NCBI RefSeq assembly: GCF_040545875.1
Contig: NZ_JBEPMR010000011.1
Source of the DNA: Faecalicatena_A orotica
Lineage (GTDB): Bacteria; Bacillota; Clostridia; Lachnospirales; Lachnospiraceae
DNA length: 64,000 bases
Direction: 5' to 3' (one strand)
Position numbers and translations under genes: made by a program
The notes under the pieces: generated by a model
What the model saw: only the letters and a program-made list of their open reading frames with translations
Databases searched by the model: none
What the model was told of the DNA's origin: nothing
In this document: piece by piece, positions 41,569 through 50,600 of the stretch
Layout of the letters: every line of letters begins with the position of its first letter
Position numbering within the stretch: position 1 is the stretch's first letter

Positions 41569-42324
41569 TTACTGATAATCAAAAACGTCAATCCACTTCA
41601 TAAGGAAATCTTTTTCCAGTTCATTATCCTTTGTCAGCTGTGCGGCTGCGACGATCGGGAGCCACTGCTGTACGTACTGCATTGCTGTATCGCTCTTTCT
41701 GCAGAAAGTTTTCATATACATATCTGCCGCTTCCTGATCCTTCAAAGCGAACAGCAGGTATGTCATAGCTGCATCAGCGCTTGCATTTCCCTGTGTGGCA
41801 TGTGCCCAGTCGACCACTGTCATCTTGCCGTTCTTTGCAACGATAACATTGCTCGGGTTAAAATCTCCGTGGCAGACTTTATTATGCTTCGGCATGCTTT
41901 CCAGTCTCGTGAGAAGTTCGTAGCGTGTCGTTGCATCCACTTCTTTCAGGCTGTTGATCTGGCTTGACAGCTTATCTTTCAGTTTATTCAGGCGCGGAGA
42001 TGTCTTGCTGTGTACCGTAATCTGGAGGTCTACGAAGTCTTCCATATATTTCTCCAGATTGCCCCTGTCGCCTTCCATCATCTCTTCCAGTGTCTTTCCT
42101 GCCTTGTATTCAATTGCAATCGCCCATTTGCCGTCAATCTGGGTGACTTCCTTAACCTTCGGGATATCCAGACCGGTATCTTCCACTCTTGCTGTATTCA
42201 ATGCCTCATTAAATACATCTGACTTCGGATGTGTCGTTTCAAATACTTTGACTACGCTGTCATCACATTTGTATACTTTCTTATAAGGACGTTCTACGAT
42301 TAAATTTTTTTCTTCCAGCTTCAT
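41569..42324 (-). CDS. APH-family phosphotransferase
   Basis: This 251-residue cytosolic kinase-like protein has the aminoglycoside phosphotransferase/choline kinase motifs VCHGDFNPSNVIV (catalytic Asp near residue 155) and MTVVDWAHAT (metal Asp). IEYKAGKTLEEMM marks the hinge. The substrate could be a small alcohol or antibiotic; nothing here distinguishes them. GGAGGAA precedes the ATG. It is a single gene between two convergent or strong hairpins. Confidence 0.85.
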   Translation of the reverse strand: MKLEEKNLIVERPYKKVYKCDDSVVKVFETTHPKSDVFNEALNTARVEDTGLDIPKVKEVTQIDGKWAIAIEYKAGKTLEEMMEGDRGNLEKYMEDFVDLQITVHSKTSPRLNKLKDKLSSQINSLKEVDATTRYELLTRLESMPKHNKVCHGDFNPSNVIVAKNGKMTVVDWAHATQGNASADAAMTYLLFALKDQEAADMYMKTFCRKSDTAMQYVQQWLPIVAAAQLTKDNELEKDFLMKWIDVFDYQ

Positions 42325-42518
42325 AAGTTATTCCTCCTGATTTTGCTGCCGTTTTTTAAGTTGTTTTTATTATACATCAACTTTTTTAACAATGTAAGCC
42401 CCCTATGCAAATTTTGTGCAATTTTTAACTAAGTTTTTTATGGTTTATATATTGTTATTTTTTTAACCAATAAATTACCCATGCAGAAGGCGGGAGGTTT
42501 TCTCTATCACGCACAAAT

Positions 42519-42552
42519 GCAGGAGCGCGGCACCTAAATGCCGCGCTCCTGC
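42519..42552 (-). terminator. strong hairpin after adhE
   Basis: GCAGGAGCGCGGCA / TGCCGCGCTCCTGC perfect 14-bp stem with a 6-base loop. The stem can extend through CACG/CGTG and TTTTCTC/GAGAAAA. No clean U-tract follows on either strand. Confidence 0.65.
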
Positions 42553-42608
42553 CCGTGAGAAAAAATTTATCCTTATTGGACTACCAGGGTCAATAAGTTT
42601 TGAAAGGC

Positions 42609-45227
42609 TTATTTGCCGTAGTAGCATTTTAAGTAGAGCTCTTTGATTTCCTTCATTAATGGATATCTCGGGTTAGCTCCTGTACACTGGTCATTGAATG
42701 CCTGCTCTACCATGTCATCCAGTGTATCGAGGAAGTACTTCTCATCGATACCGTAGTCTTTGATTGTCTTCTTGATACCGATCTTCTCTTTCAGGTCTTC
42801 CAGTTTAGCGATGAAGTTATCAAATACTTCCTGATCATCCTTTCCTGTGCATCCTGCAAAACGTCCTAATTCAGCATATCTAGCAAGTGCATGTGGATAC
42901 TGGTACTGTGAGAATGTACCCATCTTGGTTGGTACTTCTGCTGAGTTATATTTCATAACCTCTGTCAGGATAACTGCATTTGCAACACCGTGTGGCAGGT
43001 GGTGGAAAGCACCCAGTTTATGAGCCATAGAGTGGTTCAGTCCGAGGAATGCGTTTGCGAATGCCATACCTGCCATACAGGAAGCATTTGCCATCATTTC
43101 ACGTGCCTTCGGATCATTAGCCCCGTTCTCATATGCTGACGGCAGGTAATCAAATACGCTCTTTACAGCCTTCATAGCCAGACCATCTGTGAAGTCTGTT
43201 GCCATGATAGAAACGTATGCCTCGATTGCATGTGTCATAACATCGATACCGGACGCGCTTGTCAGTCCCTTCGGCTGGGTCATCATATTATCAACATCAA
43301 CGATTGCCATATTCGGAAGCAGTTCGTAGTCTGCCAGCGGCCATTTAACGCCTGTCTCAGCGTCCGTGATGATTGCGAACGGTGTTACTTCGGAACCTGT
43401 TCCTGAAGAAGTAGGGATCGCTACAAAGTAAGCTTTCTCTCCCATCTTAGGGAATGTAAATACTCTCTTTCTGATGTCCATGAAGTCCATAGCCATATCT
43501 TCGAAGTTTGCTTCCGGATGCTCATACATTACCCACATAATCTTTGCTGCATCCATTGCAGAACCACCGCCGAGTGCGATAATTGTGTCAGGCTCGAAGG
43601 ACCGCATCAGGTCAGCACCCTTGCGTGCACACTGCAGTGTCGGGTCCGGAGCTACTTCGTAGAAGCATGTATGCTGAATTCCCATCTCGTCCAGTTTCGC
43701 TTCAATTGGTGCTACATAGCCGTTCTTATACAGGAATGAGTCTGTTACGATAAATGCTTTCTTTTTATTCATAACTGTTCCAAGCTCATCCAGTGCCACT
43801 GGCATACAGCCTTTCTTGAAGTAAACTTTTTCAGGTACTCTGAACCAAAGCATATTTTCTCTCCTCTCAGCTACTGTCTTCACATTCAGTAAGTGTTTTA
43901 CTCCTACGTTTTCAGATACGGAGTTTCCGCCCCATGAACCACATCCCAGTGTAAGGGACGGAGCCATCTTGAAGTTGTACAGGTCCCCGATACCGCCGTG
44001 AGAAGAAGGTGTATTAATAAGTACACGGCAAGTTTTCATTGCTGCCGCATGTTTTGCTATTTTTTCTGTCTGTGCAGGATGTACGTAAAGTGATGCTGTA
44101 TGTCCATATCCGCCGTCTGCTACCAGCTGGGCTGCCTTTTCAAGTGCCTCATCAAAAGTTTTTGCTTTATACATACCAAGTACAGGAGATAATTTTTCGT
44201 GTGCAAATTCTTCTGATATATCAACTGATTCCACTTCACCGATCAGGATCTTTGTATCTTCCGGAACATCTACACCGGCCAGCTTAGCGATCTCATATGC
44301 TGACTTTCCTGGAATCTTGTTATTCAGGGCGCCGTTGATAATGATTGTCTTACGAACCTTATCCAGTTCTGCGCCTTTCTTCAGGAAGTAGCATCCGCGG
44401 TAAGCGAATTCTTTCTTTACTTCGTCATAAATGCTGTCCAGTACAGTAACTGACTGCTCGGAAGCACAGATCATACCATTATCAAATGTCTTAGAGTGGA
44501 TGATGGAGTTTACTGCCATCTTCACATCTGCTGTATCATCAATAATTACAGGTGTATTTCCAGGTCCAACACCGAGTGCCGGTTTTCCTGAAGAATATGC
44601 AGCCTTAACCATTCCCGGTCCGCCTGTTGCGAGGATAATATCAGAATCCTTCATAACAGTGTTTGTCAGTTCCAGTGACGGAACATCGATCCACCCGATG
44701 ATTCCTTCCGGTGCACCTGCTTTTACAGCTGCGTCCAGAACAACCTTAGCTGCTGCGATTGTACAAGCCTTAGCTGCCGGATGTGGGCTTATGATAATAG
44801 CATTTCTTGTTTTCAGACAAATCAGGGTCTTAAAGATTGCCGTAGAAGTCGGGTTTGTCGTCGGGATAACTGCTGCTACCAGACCGATCGGCTCTGCAAT
44901 TTTTTTAATACCAAATGCAGGATCTTCTTCGATAACACCGCATGTCTTGGTATTCTTATAAGCATTGTAGATATATTCTGCTGCATAGTGGTTCTTGATA
45001 ACCTTATCTTCTACAATACCTCTCTGAGTTTCCTCTACTGCCATCTTAGCAAGCGGAATTCTCATCTTATTAGCTGCAAGGGCTGCCTCATAAAAAATCT
45101 TATCTACCTGCTCCTGTGTGAAAGTAGCAAATACTTTCTGCGCCTCACGCATTGCTTTCATTTTTGCTTCCAGTGTTTCCACGCTGTCAACTACCTCAGG
45201 TACTACGACCTTATCCTTCTTTGCCAT
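42609..45227 (-). CDS. adhE: bifunctional acetaldehyde/alcohol dehydrogenase
   Basis: This 872-residue enzyme reduces acetyl-CoA to ethanol in two NADH-using steps. The N-terminal CoA-acylating aldehyde dehydrogenase (about 1-440) has the catalytic Cys in NGMICASEQS and GVGPGNTPVIID. After a linker, the C-terminal Fe-dependent alcohol dehydrogenase has ALGGGSAMDAAK, TSSGTGSEVTPF, THAIEAYVS and LNHSMAHKLGAFHHLPHG with metal-binding His. Length and order are typical of spirosome-forming AdhE. The start has GGAGGAAAAAATTGAA-ATG. Two Rex-like sites cover or adjoin its promoter, so induction at high NADH is likely. Confidence 0.96.
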   Translation of the reverse strand: MAKKDKVVVPEVVDSVETLEAKMKAMREAQKVFATFTQEQVDKIFYEAALAANKMRIPLAKMAVEETQRGIVEDKVIKNHYAAEYIYNAYKNTKTCGVIEEDPAFGIKKIAEPIGLVAAVIPTTNPTSTAIFKTLICLKTRNAIIISPHPAAKACTIAAAKVVLDAAVKAGAPEGIIGWIDVPSLELTNTVMKDSDIILATGGPGMVKAAYSSGKPALGVGPGNTPVIIDDTADVKMAVNSIIHSKTFDNGMICASEQSVTVLDSIYDEVKKEFAYRGCYFLKKGAELDKVRKTIIINGALNNKIPGKSAYEIAKLAGVDVPEDTKILIGEVESVDISEEFAHEKLSPVLGMYKAKTFDEALEKAAQLVADGGYGHTASLYVHPAQTEKIAKHAAAMKTCRVLINTPSSHGGIGDLYNFKMAPSLTLGCGSWGGNSVSENVGVKHLLNVKTVAERRENMLWFRVPEKVYFKKGCMPVALDELGTVMNKKKAFIVTDSFLYKNGYVAPIEAKLDEMGIQHTCFYEVAPDPTLQCARKGADLMRSFEPDTIIALGGGSAMDAAKIMWVMYEHPEANFEDMAMDFMDIRKRVFTFPKMGEKAYFVAIPTSSGTGSEVTPFAIITDAETGVKWPLADYELLPNMAIVDVDNMMTQPKGLTSASGIDVMTHAIEAYVSIMATDFTDGLAMKAVKSVFDYLPSAYENGANDPKAREMMANASCMAGMAFANAFLGLNHSMAHKLGAFHHLPHGVANAVILTEVMKYNSAEVPTKMGTFSQYQYPHALARYAELGRFAGCTGKDDQEVFDNFIAKLEDLKEKIGIKKTIKDYGIDEKYFLDTLDDMVEQAFNDQCTGANPRYPLMKEIKELYLKCYYGK

Positions 45228-45276
45228 TTCAATTTTTCCTCCCGTAATTGAATTGTTTTTCTTAATTACAGGTATC

Positions 45277-45305
45277 AGTATATCCTATCGTTAAATTATT
45301 GTCAA
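45277..45305 (-). promoter_or_regulatory. adhE promoter
   Basis: On the minus strand TTGACA (45305-45300) and TATACT (45282-45277) are separated by 17 bases, about 50 bases before the start codon. Confidence 0.85.
45288..45305. promoter_or_regulatory. Rex-like operator, proximal
   Basis: TCGTTAA-ATTA-TTGTCAA matches 11 of 14 fixed positions of the clostridial Rex palindrome TTGTTAA-N4-TTAACAA. It overlaps the -35 and spacer. Confidence 0.6.
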
Positions 45306-45313
45306 TATACCTT

Positions 45314-45331
45314 TTGTCAAACTTTTAACGT
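45314..45331. promoter_or_regulatory. Rex-like operator, distal
   Basis: TTGTCAA-ACTT-TTAACGT also matches 11 of 14 positions. Its centre is 26 bases from the proximal site. A further dyad, TTGTG-N7-CACAA, lies at 45349-45365 but is one base shorter than a Rex site. Confidence 0.55.
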
Positions 45332-45408
45332 TATATTTTTAACATTTATTGTGTATATTGCACAAAACACCTGAAATCAAACACAAAAGTTAAAAAGTCC
45401 AGTATAAT

Positions 45409-45442
45409 AAAAAAACCTAAGACCGTGTCTTAAGCTTTTTTT
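45409..45442. terminator. bidirectional terminator between the sugar operon and adhE
   Basis: TAAGAC / GTCTTA core stem with a 3-base loop has an A7 run on the left and a T7 run on the right. It therefore gives U-tracts in both directions and would end the sugar operon before the adhE promoter. Confidence 0.7.
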
Positions 45443-45497
45443 CTATACTGGTTTGGCTATGCTGCGAATTCTTCCAGAATCCCTTTTTCCTCACTTT

Positions 45498-45545
45498 GTA
45501 TCTCCGGCTATAACTTGGTCTGTTCGTAGCCGGAGATACTTTTTG
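45498..45545. terminator. hairpin after the sugar-binding lipoprotein gene
   Basis: GTATCTCCGGCTA / TAGCCGGAGATAC perfect 13-bp stem with a 16-base loop. The T5 tract is on the plus-strand side, although the flanking genes are on the minus strand; it may protect the 3' end of the operon mRNA. Confidence 0.6.
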
Positions 45546-45576
45546 CTAATTACCTGAATCACATTTCAACTGGTTA

Positions 45577-46902
45577 TTATTCCTGTGCATCTGCCACAGA
45601 CTGGACGGCCGCGAGCTCTTTTGCCGGATCTCCCCCTGCTGCCACATTCTGCATCGCAACCTGGATTGCTTTCTCAAGTTCACTATTTGCAAGTTTTCTG
45701 TTTCCTGCCGCATCTGCCACATATTTATTAACATTGTCGATTGACTGCTGCTGCAGTTCTCCATCCACATCTCCGGTGTAGGAAATCTCATCAGATACAG
45801 GAGACCCCTGCAGGTAATTCACCCAGTACTGCTGTCCCTCACCGTTTGCCAGATACTCTATGAATTTCATAGCCGCTTCTTTTTCCTTGCAGTCCTTGTT
45901 CATACTGATCATCACATCCACGCCTGACGTTCCAAGGATTTCATTGCTGTCTGATACAGACGGGAACGGTTCCATGCCGATGACATCCTTGCTGCTCTGG
46001 ATCGCCGTGCCTTCCAGTTCTGAGTTAGAAGGGGATGTTGGTCCTAAATGCCAGGAGCCAGTCATGAAAAATACTGCTTTTCTTGCAAAGAAGTACTGGT
46101 CACGTGCATCCGGATAGGTTGCCACGCCAAGAGCGCCGTCCTCAAAAACCCCGTCCGTGAAAAGTTTCTGCCATGCTGTCATCGTATCCACAAAGCATTG
46201 GTCCGTCCATTTGCGTTCACCTTTTTCAGCCTCATAGACTGCACCGTTCTCAAATTCATTGGATGCCTGTACAAACCAGTCAGAGTTTACCCAGTCATCC
46301 GCTGCCCCTGCTGCAACACATACATATCCATGTTCTTTAGCCTTTGCCGCTGCATCCTTCAATTCTGCATATGTAGTCGGAACCTTATCAATACCGCACT
46401 CATCCATCAGTGTTTTGTTATACATCAGTGTCGTCATACCTGCAACCAGAAGCGGCATTCCTGCCATTGTCCCATCTTCTGTCGTGCACTGTTCTACCGC
46501 GTTTTCGTTAATCTTATCTGACCAGCCATCCCAGTATTCATCTGCCGTCTCCTTCATGTCTACAGAGAACTTTGCGTACTGTTCCATCATGGAGCCAGTC
46601 GTCATACCGTAGAGATCCGGACCTGTACCGGAAGCCATCGCTACCTGTAGCTTTTCAAAAAAGTCATCCTGCTCGGTACGGGTATAATCAATTTTAATAT
46701 CCGGGTTTTCTTTTTCAAACCCTTCAATTAGAGCATCCGACTGGTCATTGGTCGGAAGCCATGACCAGAAACTTAGTGTGACCTTGCCATCCCCAGATGC
46801 ATCCTCTTTTTTTGTTTCTTTTCCATTCGATCCGCATCCTGCCAGTGACATAACCATTACTGCTACAGTAAACAAGGCAAGAAATTTTTTCATTCTCTTC
46901 AT
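45577..46902 (-). CDS. sugar ABC transporter, substrate-binding lipoprotein
   Basis: This 441-residue lipoprotein has a signal with lipobox LAGC (Cys near residue 23) and a family 1 extracellular solute-binding fold (VTLSFWSWLPTNDQSDALIEG, FEKENPDIKIDYTRT, GTGPDLYGM, ARKAVFFMTGSWHLG). It binds an oligosaccharide for the two permeases upstream. ATG 46902 is used because AAGGAGG lies 8 bases upstream; the frame runs open further but without a site. It is the last gene of the operon, 130 bases after GH43, an unusual place for a binding protein that is normally needed in excess. Confidence 0.92.
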   Translation of the reverse strand: MKRMKKFLALFTVAVMVMSLAGCGSNGKETKKEDASGDGKVTLSFWSWLPTNDQSDALIEGFEKENPDIKIDYTRTEQDDFFEKLQVAMASGTGPDLYGMTTGSMMEQYAKFSVDMKETADEYWDGWSDKINENAVEQCTTEDGTMAGMPLLVAGMTTLMYNKTLMDECGIDKVPTTYAELKDAAAKAKEHGYVCVAAGAADDWVNSDWFVQASNEFENGAVYEAEKGERKWTDQCFVDTMTAWQKLFTDGVFEDGALGVATYPDARDQYFFARKAVFFMTGSWHLGPTSPSNSELEGTAIQSSKDVIGMEPFPSVSDSNEILGTSGVDVMISMNKDCKEKEAAMKFIEYLANGEGQQYWVNYLQGSPVSDEISYTGDVDGELQQQSIDNVNKYVADAAGNRKLANSELEKAIQVAMQNVAAGGDPAKELAAVQSVADAQE

Positions 46903-47031
46903 TACTTTTTCCTCCTTAAAAGTTTTCTGTAACCGTTCAGAACTATGAACCGTTACCGTTTGTTTTCTTTTTCTGTTATTAGAATACACGAATTTTTTCC
47001 CTGTATTCACTCCATTTTTTTGCCTTTTCAT

Positions 47032-48846
47032 TTAATTTTTTGCAAGCCGGTATTCTGTTATTTTGCTGTTTGTCAGACAAATCTGCACTGTCCTCTCGCT
47101 GTCGGCATTCTCCCAGATTTCCAGCCTTTTGCCATCTGCAATCAGCCATTCCTTACTTCCACGGCGAATGTAATATACAGAATATGCACGGTCTTCATGC
47201 TCGATGGAAACACTCTGCCCGTCATCCCATTTGAAAACTGTGCTGTTATCAGCGGCACAAGCCGCTTCAATCTGAAACTCCTCCGTAAAATCCAGAAATT
47301 CACATTTTTTCTCCAATTTTAACGTGTTTTCTAAGCTGTGCAGGCCATCTTTATCAGCCACTGCCGAACTCACGCAGTAGATTTTCCCCAGATCCTGCAG
47401 GCCTCCGGCTTCCAGAACCACTCCCCTTGTCAAAACAAAACTATGCATCTCCACCTTTGAAAAATGAGAAATGATACCCACTGTACTTTCTCCCTGAGCT
47501 GTGACACCAGAGTGGACTTCAAAGGATATCTCAGGCGCATAGTCAATCCGGAGTTCATACCTGTGAAACTTCTTTTCAATGTGGATCAGGTGGGGCACAG
47601 TATGTTCAAAATTCTTTTCCAGTCTTTGAGTCAGAATACAGTTCTGAATTCCATCCACTTTCTGTATGGCCTTTACTTCATTTTTCCCGCTGCATATCTG
47701 AACTTCCAAATAATTATTTTCATTTTTATAATCAGCCAGGATACCATAACGCATTCCCGTATGGCTGTTTTCAGTAGATATCCAGAATTCAGCGATGTAA
47801 AAAGGGCTGCCCGGGCAGAACATCTGCCTATCTGTAACAAGGGTATCCTTTTTTCGGATGTTCGGATGTCCCGGCGATTCCTGCATATGGTTAGATGGTC
47901 CGAAGCAGACAACTTTATCCCCGCTGAAATAAAGAGGTTCTATATACATCTCGCGCTGTTCTATATCCGGATCAAGTGTCTCCTCTGCCTTTCTTCCGTG
48001 GTAGATAATCCAGTCATCCAGCATATTCGGTGCTTTCTCTACTGTGTTGTGCCCAGTTCCCTCCACCATTTCATTCTTCTTCAGGAGAGGATACCAAATT
48101 TCACCTGATGGATATTTTTTCCAGTTCATATCCATCAGGCTGTCTTTGCAGGCAGCAACGGTCGTGCCAACAAAATAATCTTCGTTTACATACGCATTCG
48201 CAGAATAAAGCAGCCAGAACCGCTGTCCCCGCACAATGGGAGCCGCCCCTTCAATGGTGTACCAGTCACGGCCGTCACCGAACCGGTTCTCCTCATAGAT
48301 TTCCTGTTTCAGAGTAGGCAGAATCACTTCCCTCGGAGTTTTGGCAAACTGCTCCGGTGATACCATTTCGTCCACCAAAATACAGGTTCCGGCAATCTTC
48401 TCATCTGCCCCGATCCAATCGTTAACGGAATAGAACATATACAGTTTTCCACCCCACATCACCGGGTGGGAGTCAATGGAAAATTTTTTAAAGAACGTTT
48501 TCTTCCAGACGAACGGTCCTTCCGGGCGGTCCGACACGGCAAGTTTCAGACATTCCTCATGACAGTCCGATGAATCAGCAGGCACATTGGAATAGTACAT
48601 ATAAAAGGTTCCATTGATATAGATAACTGAGGGAGCCCAGTAATTCCTGTAGTCGTCTTCCTTTATGGCATATCCTTCACAACTCCAGTCGGTCAGGTTC
48701 TCTGATACACTGATCTTTACGCCAGACTCGTCTGTGGCATAGCAGTAATAGTTCCCGCACCAGCGCAGGATATATGGGTCTGGATTCGTGTGCCTTTTTC
48801 CGTCCGTAAAAGGCACAGGATTACAAAACATATTATTTTCTCTCAT
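47032..48846 (-). CDS. glycoside hydrolase family 43-like enzyme
   Basis: This 604-residue cytosolic protein without a signal peptide has a five-bladed propeller with the three GH43 carboxylates: Asp23 (NPDP, base), Asp125 (SIDSHP, pKa modulator) and Glu199 (YTIEGAAP, acid). YWAPSVIY is also present. From about residue 345 there is a beta-sandwich region. GH43 enzymes are arabinosidases, xylosidases or galactosidases; the substrate is not decidable. It lies 4 bases after the second permease, so it degrades what the transporter brings in. Confidence 0.88.
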   Translation of the reverse strand: MRENNMFCNPVPFTDGKRHTNPDPYILRWCGNYYCYATDESGVKISVSENLTDWSCEGYAIKEDDYRNYWAPSVIYINGTFYMYYSNVPADSSDCHEECLKLAVSDRPEGPFVWKKTFFKKFSIDSHPVMWGGKLYMFYSVNDWIGADEKIAGTCILVDEMVSPEQFAKTPREVILPTLKQEIYEENRFGDGRDWYTIEGAAPIVRGQRFWLLYSANAYVNEDYFVGTTVAACKDSLMDMNWKKYPSGEIWYPLLKKNEMVEGTGHNTVEKAPNMLDDWIIYHGRKAEETLDPDIEQREMYIEPLYFSGDKVVCFGPSNHMQESPGHPNIRKKDTLVTDRQMFCPGSPFYIAEFWISTENSHTGMRYGILADYKNENNYLEVQICSGKNEVKAIQKVDGIQNCILTQRLEKNFEHTVPHLIHIEKKFHRYELRIDYAPEISFEVHSGVTAQGESTVGIISHFSKVEMHSFVLTRGVVLEAGGLQDLGKIYCVSSAVADKDGLHSLENTLKLEKKCEFLDFTEEFQIEAACAADNSTVFKWDDGQSVSIEHEDRAYSVYYIRRGSKEWLIADGKRLEIWENADSERTVQICLTNSKITEYRLAKN

Positions 48847-48850
48847 TTCT

Positions 48851-49657
48851 CTATCCTTTCACTGAGCCAGATGTGATGCCGGACACCAGAAACTTCTGGC
48901 TAACCAGATATACCAGTATTGATGGCAGTGCCAGCATGATCATGACTGCATATATCCTCGCTACATCCACCGGGCTCTGATACGTGCTGGACATAAAGTA
49001 CTGGGCCGCAAGAGTCACCGGATAATTTTCCTCACTCCTCATAACCAGAAGGGGGACCAGATAATCATTCCATGAATAAATAAAGGTCAGGATGAGTACA
49101 TTGGCAATCATTGGGACACTTAAAGGAATCATAAACTGGCGCCAGATACAGAATGATGAGCCACCGTCTATCCGTACACTCTCCAGCAGTTCATCTGGTA
49201 TTGTATCAAAATAGTTCTTCAGCATCAGAAGCATCATGGGCGAGTTAAAGGCAATCAAAGGGATGATCACCCCAAAGTGCGTATCCAGCATTCCCAGATT
49301 CTTAATGGTGGCAAATAACGGGCTTGTTACCGCCGCCACCGGAACTGCCAGACATGCCAGCATGGCTCCGTATATAATCTTCTGACCCCTGAAGTGCATT
49401 TTGGAAAACGCAAATGCTGCCAATGCGGTAATCACGGTTACCGTGACCGCTGTCACCACCCCAATAAATAAACTGTTGGAAATGACGCGGAAATAATTTA
49501 TTTTTTCGTAGTTTAATACATAAGCATAATTGCCAAACCCATTGATCGTAAAAGATTTCGTTAAAGCAATGATCAGAGGCAGAATCCAGATAAGGGCAAA
49601 GAATATCAGGACTGCATAGGTCGGCAAAACTGATCTCATTTTCTTTTTTAATTTCAT
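48851..49657 (-). CDS. sugar ABC transporter, permease 2 (MalG-type)
   Basis: This 268-residue membrane protein has six helices and the EAA loop ELLESVRIDGGSSFCIWRQFMIPLSVP. It is the MalG-type partner of the permease at 49662. The genes are 4 bases apart. No ATPase is in the operon, so a shared MsmK-type ATPase elsewhere is expected. Confidence 0.93.
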   Translation of the reverse strand: MKLKKKMRSVLPTYAVLIFFALIWILPLIIALTKSFTINGFGNYAYVLNYEKINYFRVISNSLFIGVVTAVTVTVITALAAFAFSKMHFRGQKIIYGAMLACLAVPVAAVTSPLFATIKNLGMLDTHFGVIIPLIAFNSPMMLLMLKNYFDTIPDELLESVRIDGGSSFCIWRQFMIPLSVPMIANVLILTFIYSWNDYLVPLLVMRSEENYPVTLAAQYFMSSTYQSPVDVARIYAVMIMLALPSILVYLVSQKFLVSGITSGSVKG

Positions 49658-49661
49658 CTCC

Positions 49662-50537
49662 CTAATCCTCCTTTCCCAGTTTAATCTGCAGGAATGACAT
49701 AATCATCGCAATAATCAGGATTGCAACCCCAATGGACGCCGCACCGCCTGCATTGAAATCATTGAATGCCTTTTCATACAGATATGTATTCATAACTGTT
49801 GTGGCTCTTCCCGGGCCGCCTCCTGTCAGCAGCTTGACCAGGTCGAATGTCTTCAAAGAGCCTACAATGCCAAGAATGATCAATACATTGGTGGTACCCT
49901 TCAGCATAGGGAATGTCACCGAGAACGTGGTTCTCCAAAAGCCTGCCCCGTCAATCTTCGCTGCCTCGTAGATATCATCCGGCAGGGCCATCAGTCCTGC
50001 ATAGTAAGTAATCATGGAAAAGCCCATCCATTGAAAGATATTGACCACAATTACCGAAATCAGGGCGATTTTAGGATCTCCCAGCCAGCTCTGTGCCAGT
50101 CCCCCTAGATGGATTGCCCTCAGGAACTGGTTGAGTGTCCCGTTGGTCGGATCCATAATAATCTTAAATATCGCTGTAATAATTGATGTAGCCATCGCAA
50201 TCGGCAGGAAATAGATTGCCTTAAAGACATTTGACCCAAATAATTTTCTTTTCAGGAAGACTGCCAGTATAAATCCCAATAAAGCCTGTATAAATACTGT
50301 CCCCACAAAGAAAATGATGTTATTGGTTACGGATTTCCAGAAAACACCGTCTGCCAGCATTTTTGTGTAATTTTTGAGTCCCACGAACTGGAAGCTGTCG
50401 GACATGCCGTCCCAGTCCGTAAAACTTACAAAAGCCGTATCAATAATGCAGTAATATACCAGCGCAAAGGACAGCACCAGCAGGGGCAGGATATACAGAT
50501 ACGCTATCTTCTCATTCTTTTTTCCTAGTTTCTTCAT
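49662..50537 (-). CDS. sugar ABC transporter, permease 1 (MalF-type)
   Basis: This 291-residue membrane protein has six helices and the EAA loop DIYEAAKIDGAGFWRTTFSVTFPML. It is the first transport gene, 63 bases after the response regulator. Confidence 0.93.
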   Translation of the reverse strand: MKKLGKKNEKIAYLYILPLLVLSFALVYYCIIDTAFVSFTDWDGMSDSFQFVGLKNYTKMLADGVFWKSVTNNIIFFVGTVFIQALLGFILAVFLKRKLFGSNVFKAIYFLPIAMATSIITAIFKIIMDPTNGTLNQFLRAIHLGGLAQSWLGDPKIALISVIVVNIFQWMGFSMITYYAGLMALPDDIYEAAKIDGAGFWRTTFSVTFPMLKGTTNVLIILGIVGSLKTFDLVKLLTGGGPGRATTVMNTYLYEKAFNDFNAGGAASIGVAILIIAMIMSFLQIKLGKED

Positions 50538-50600
50538 TTACCTTTCACCTCCATAAACCAAAGTATAAAGGTAAAAAGGGGAAAAAAAGACAACATATTT

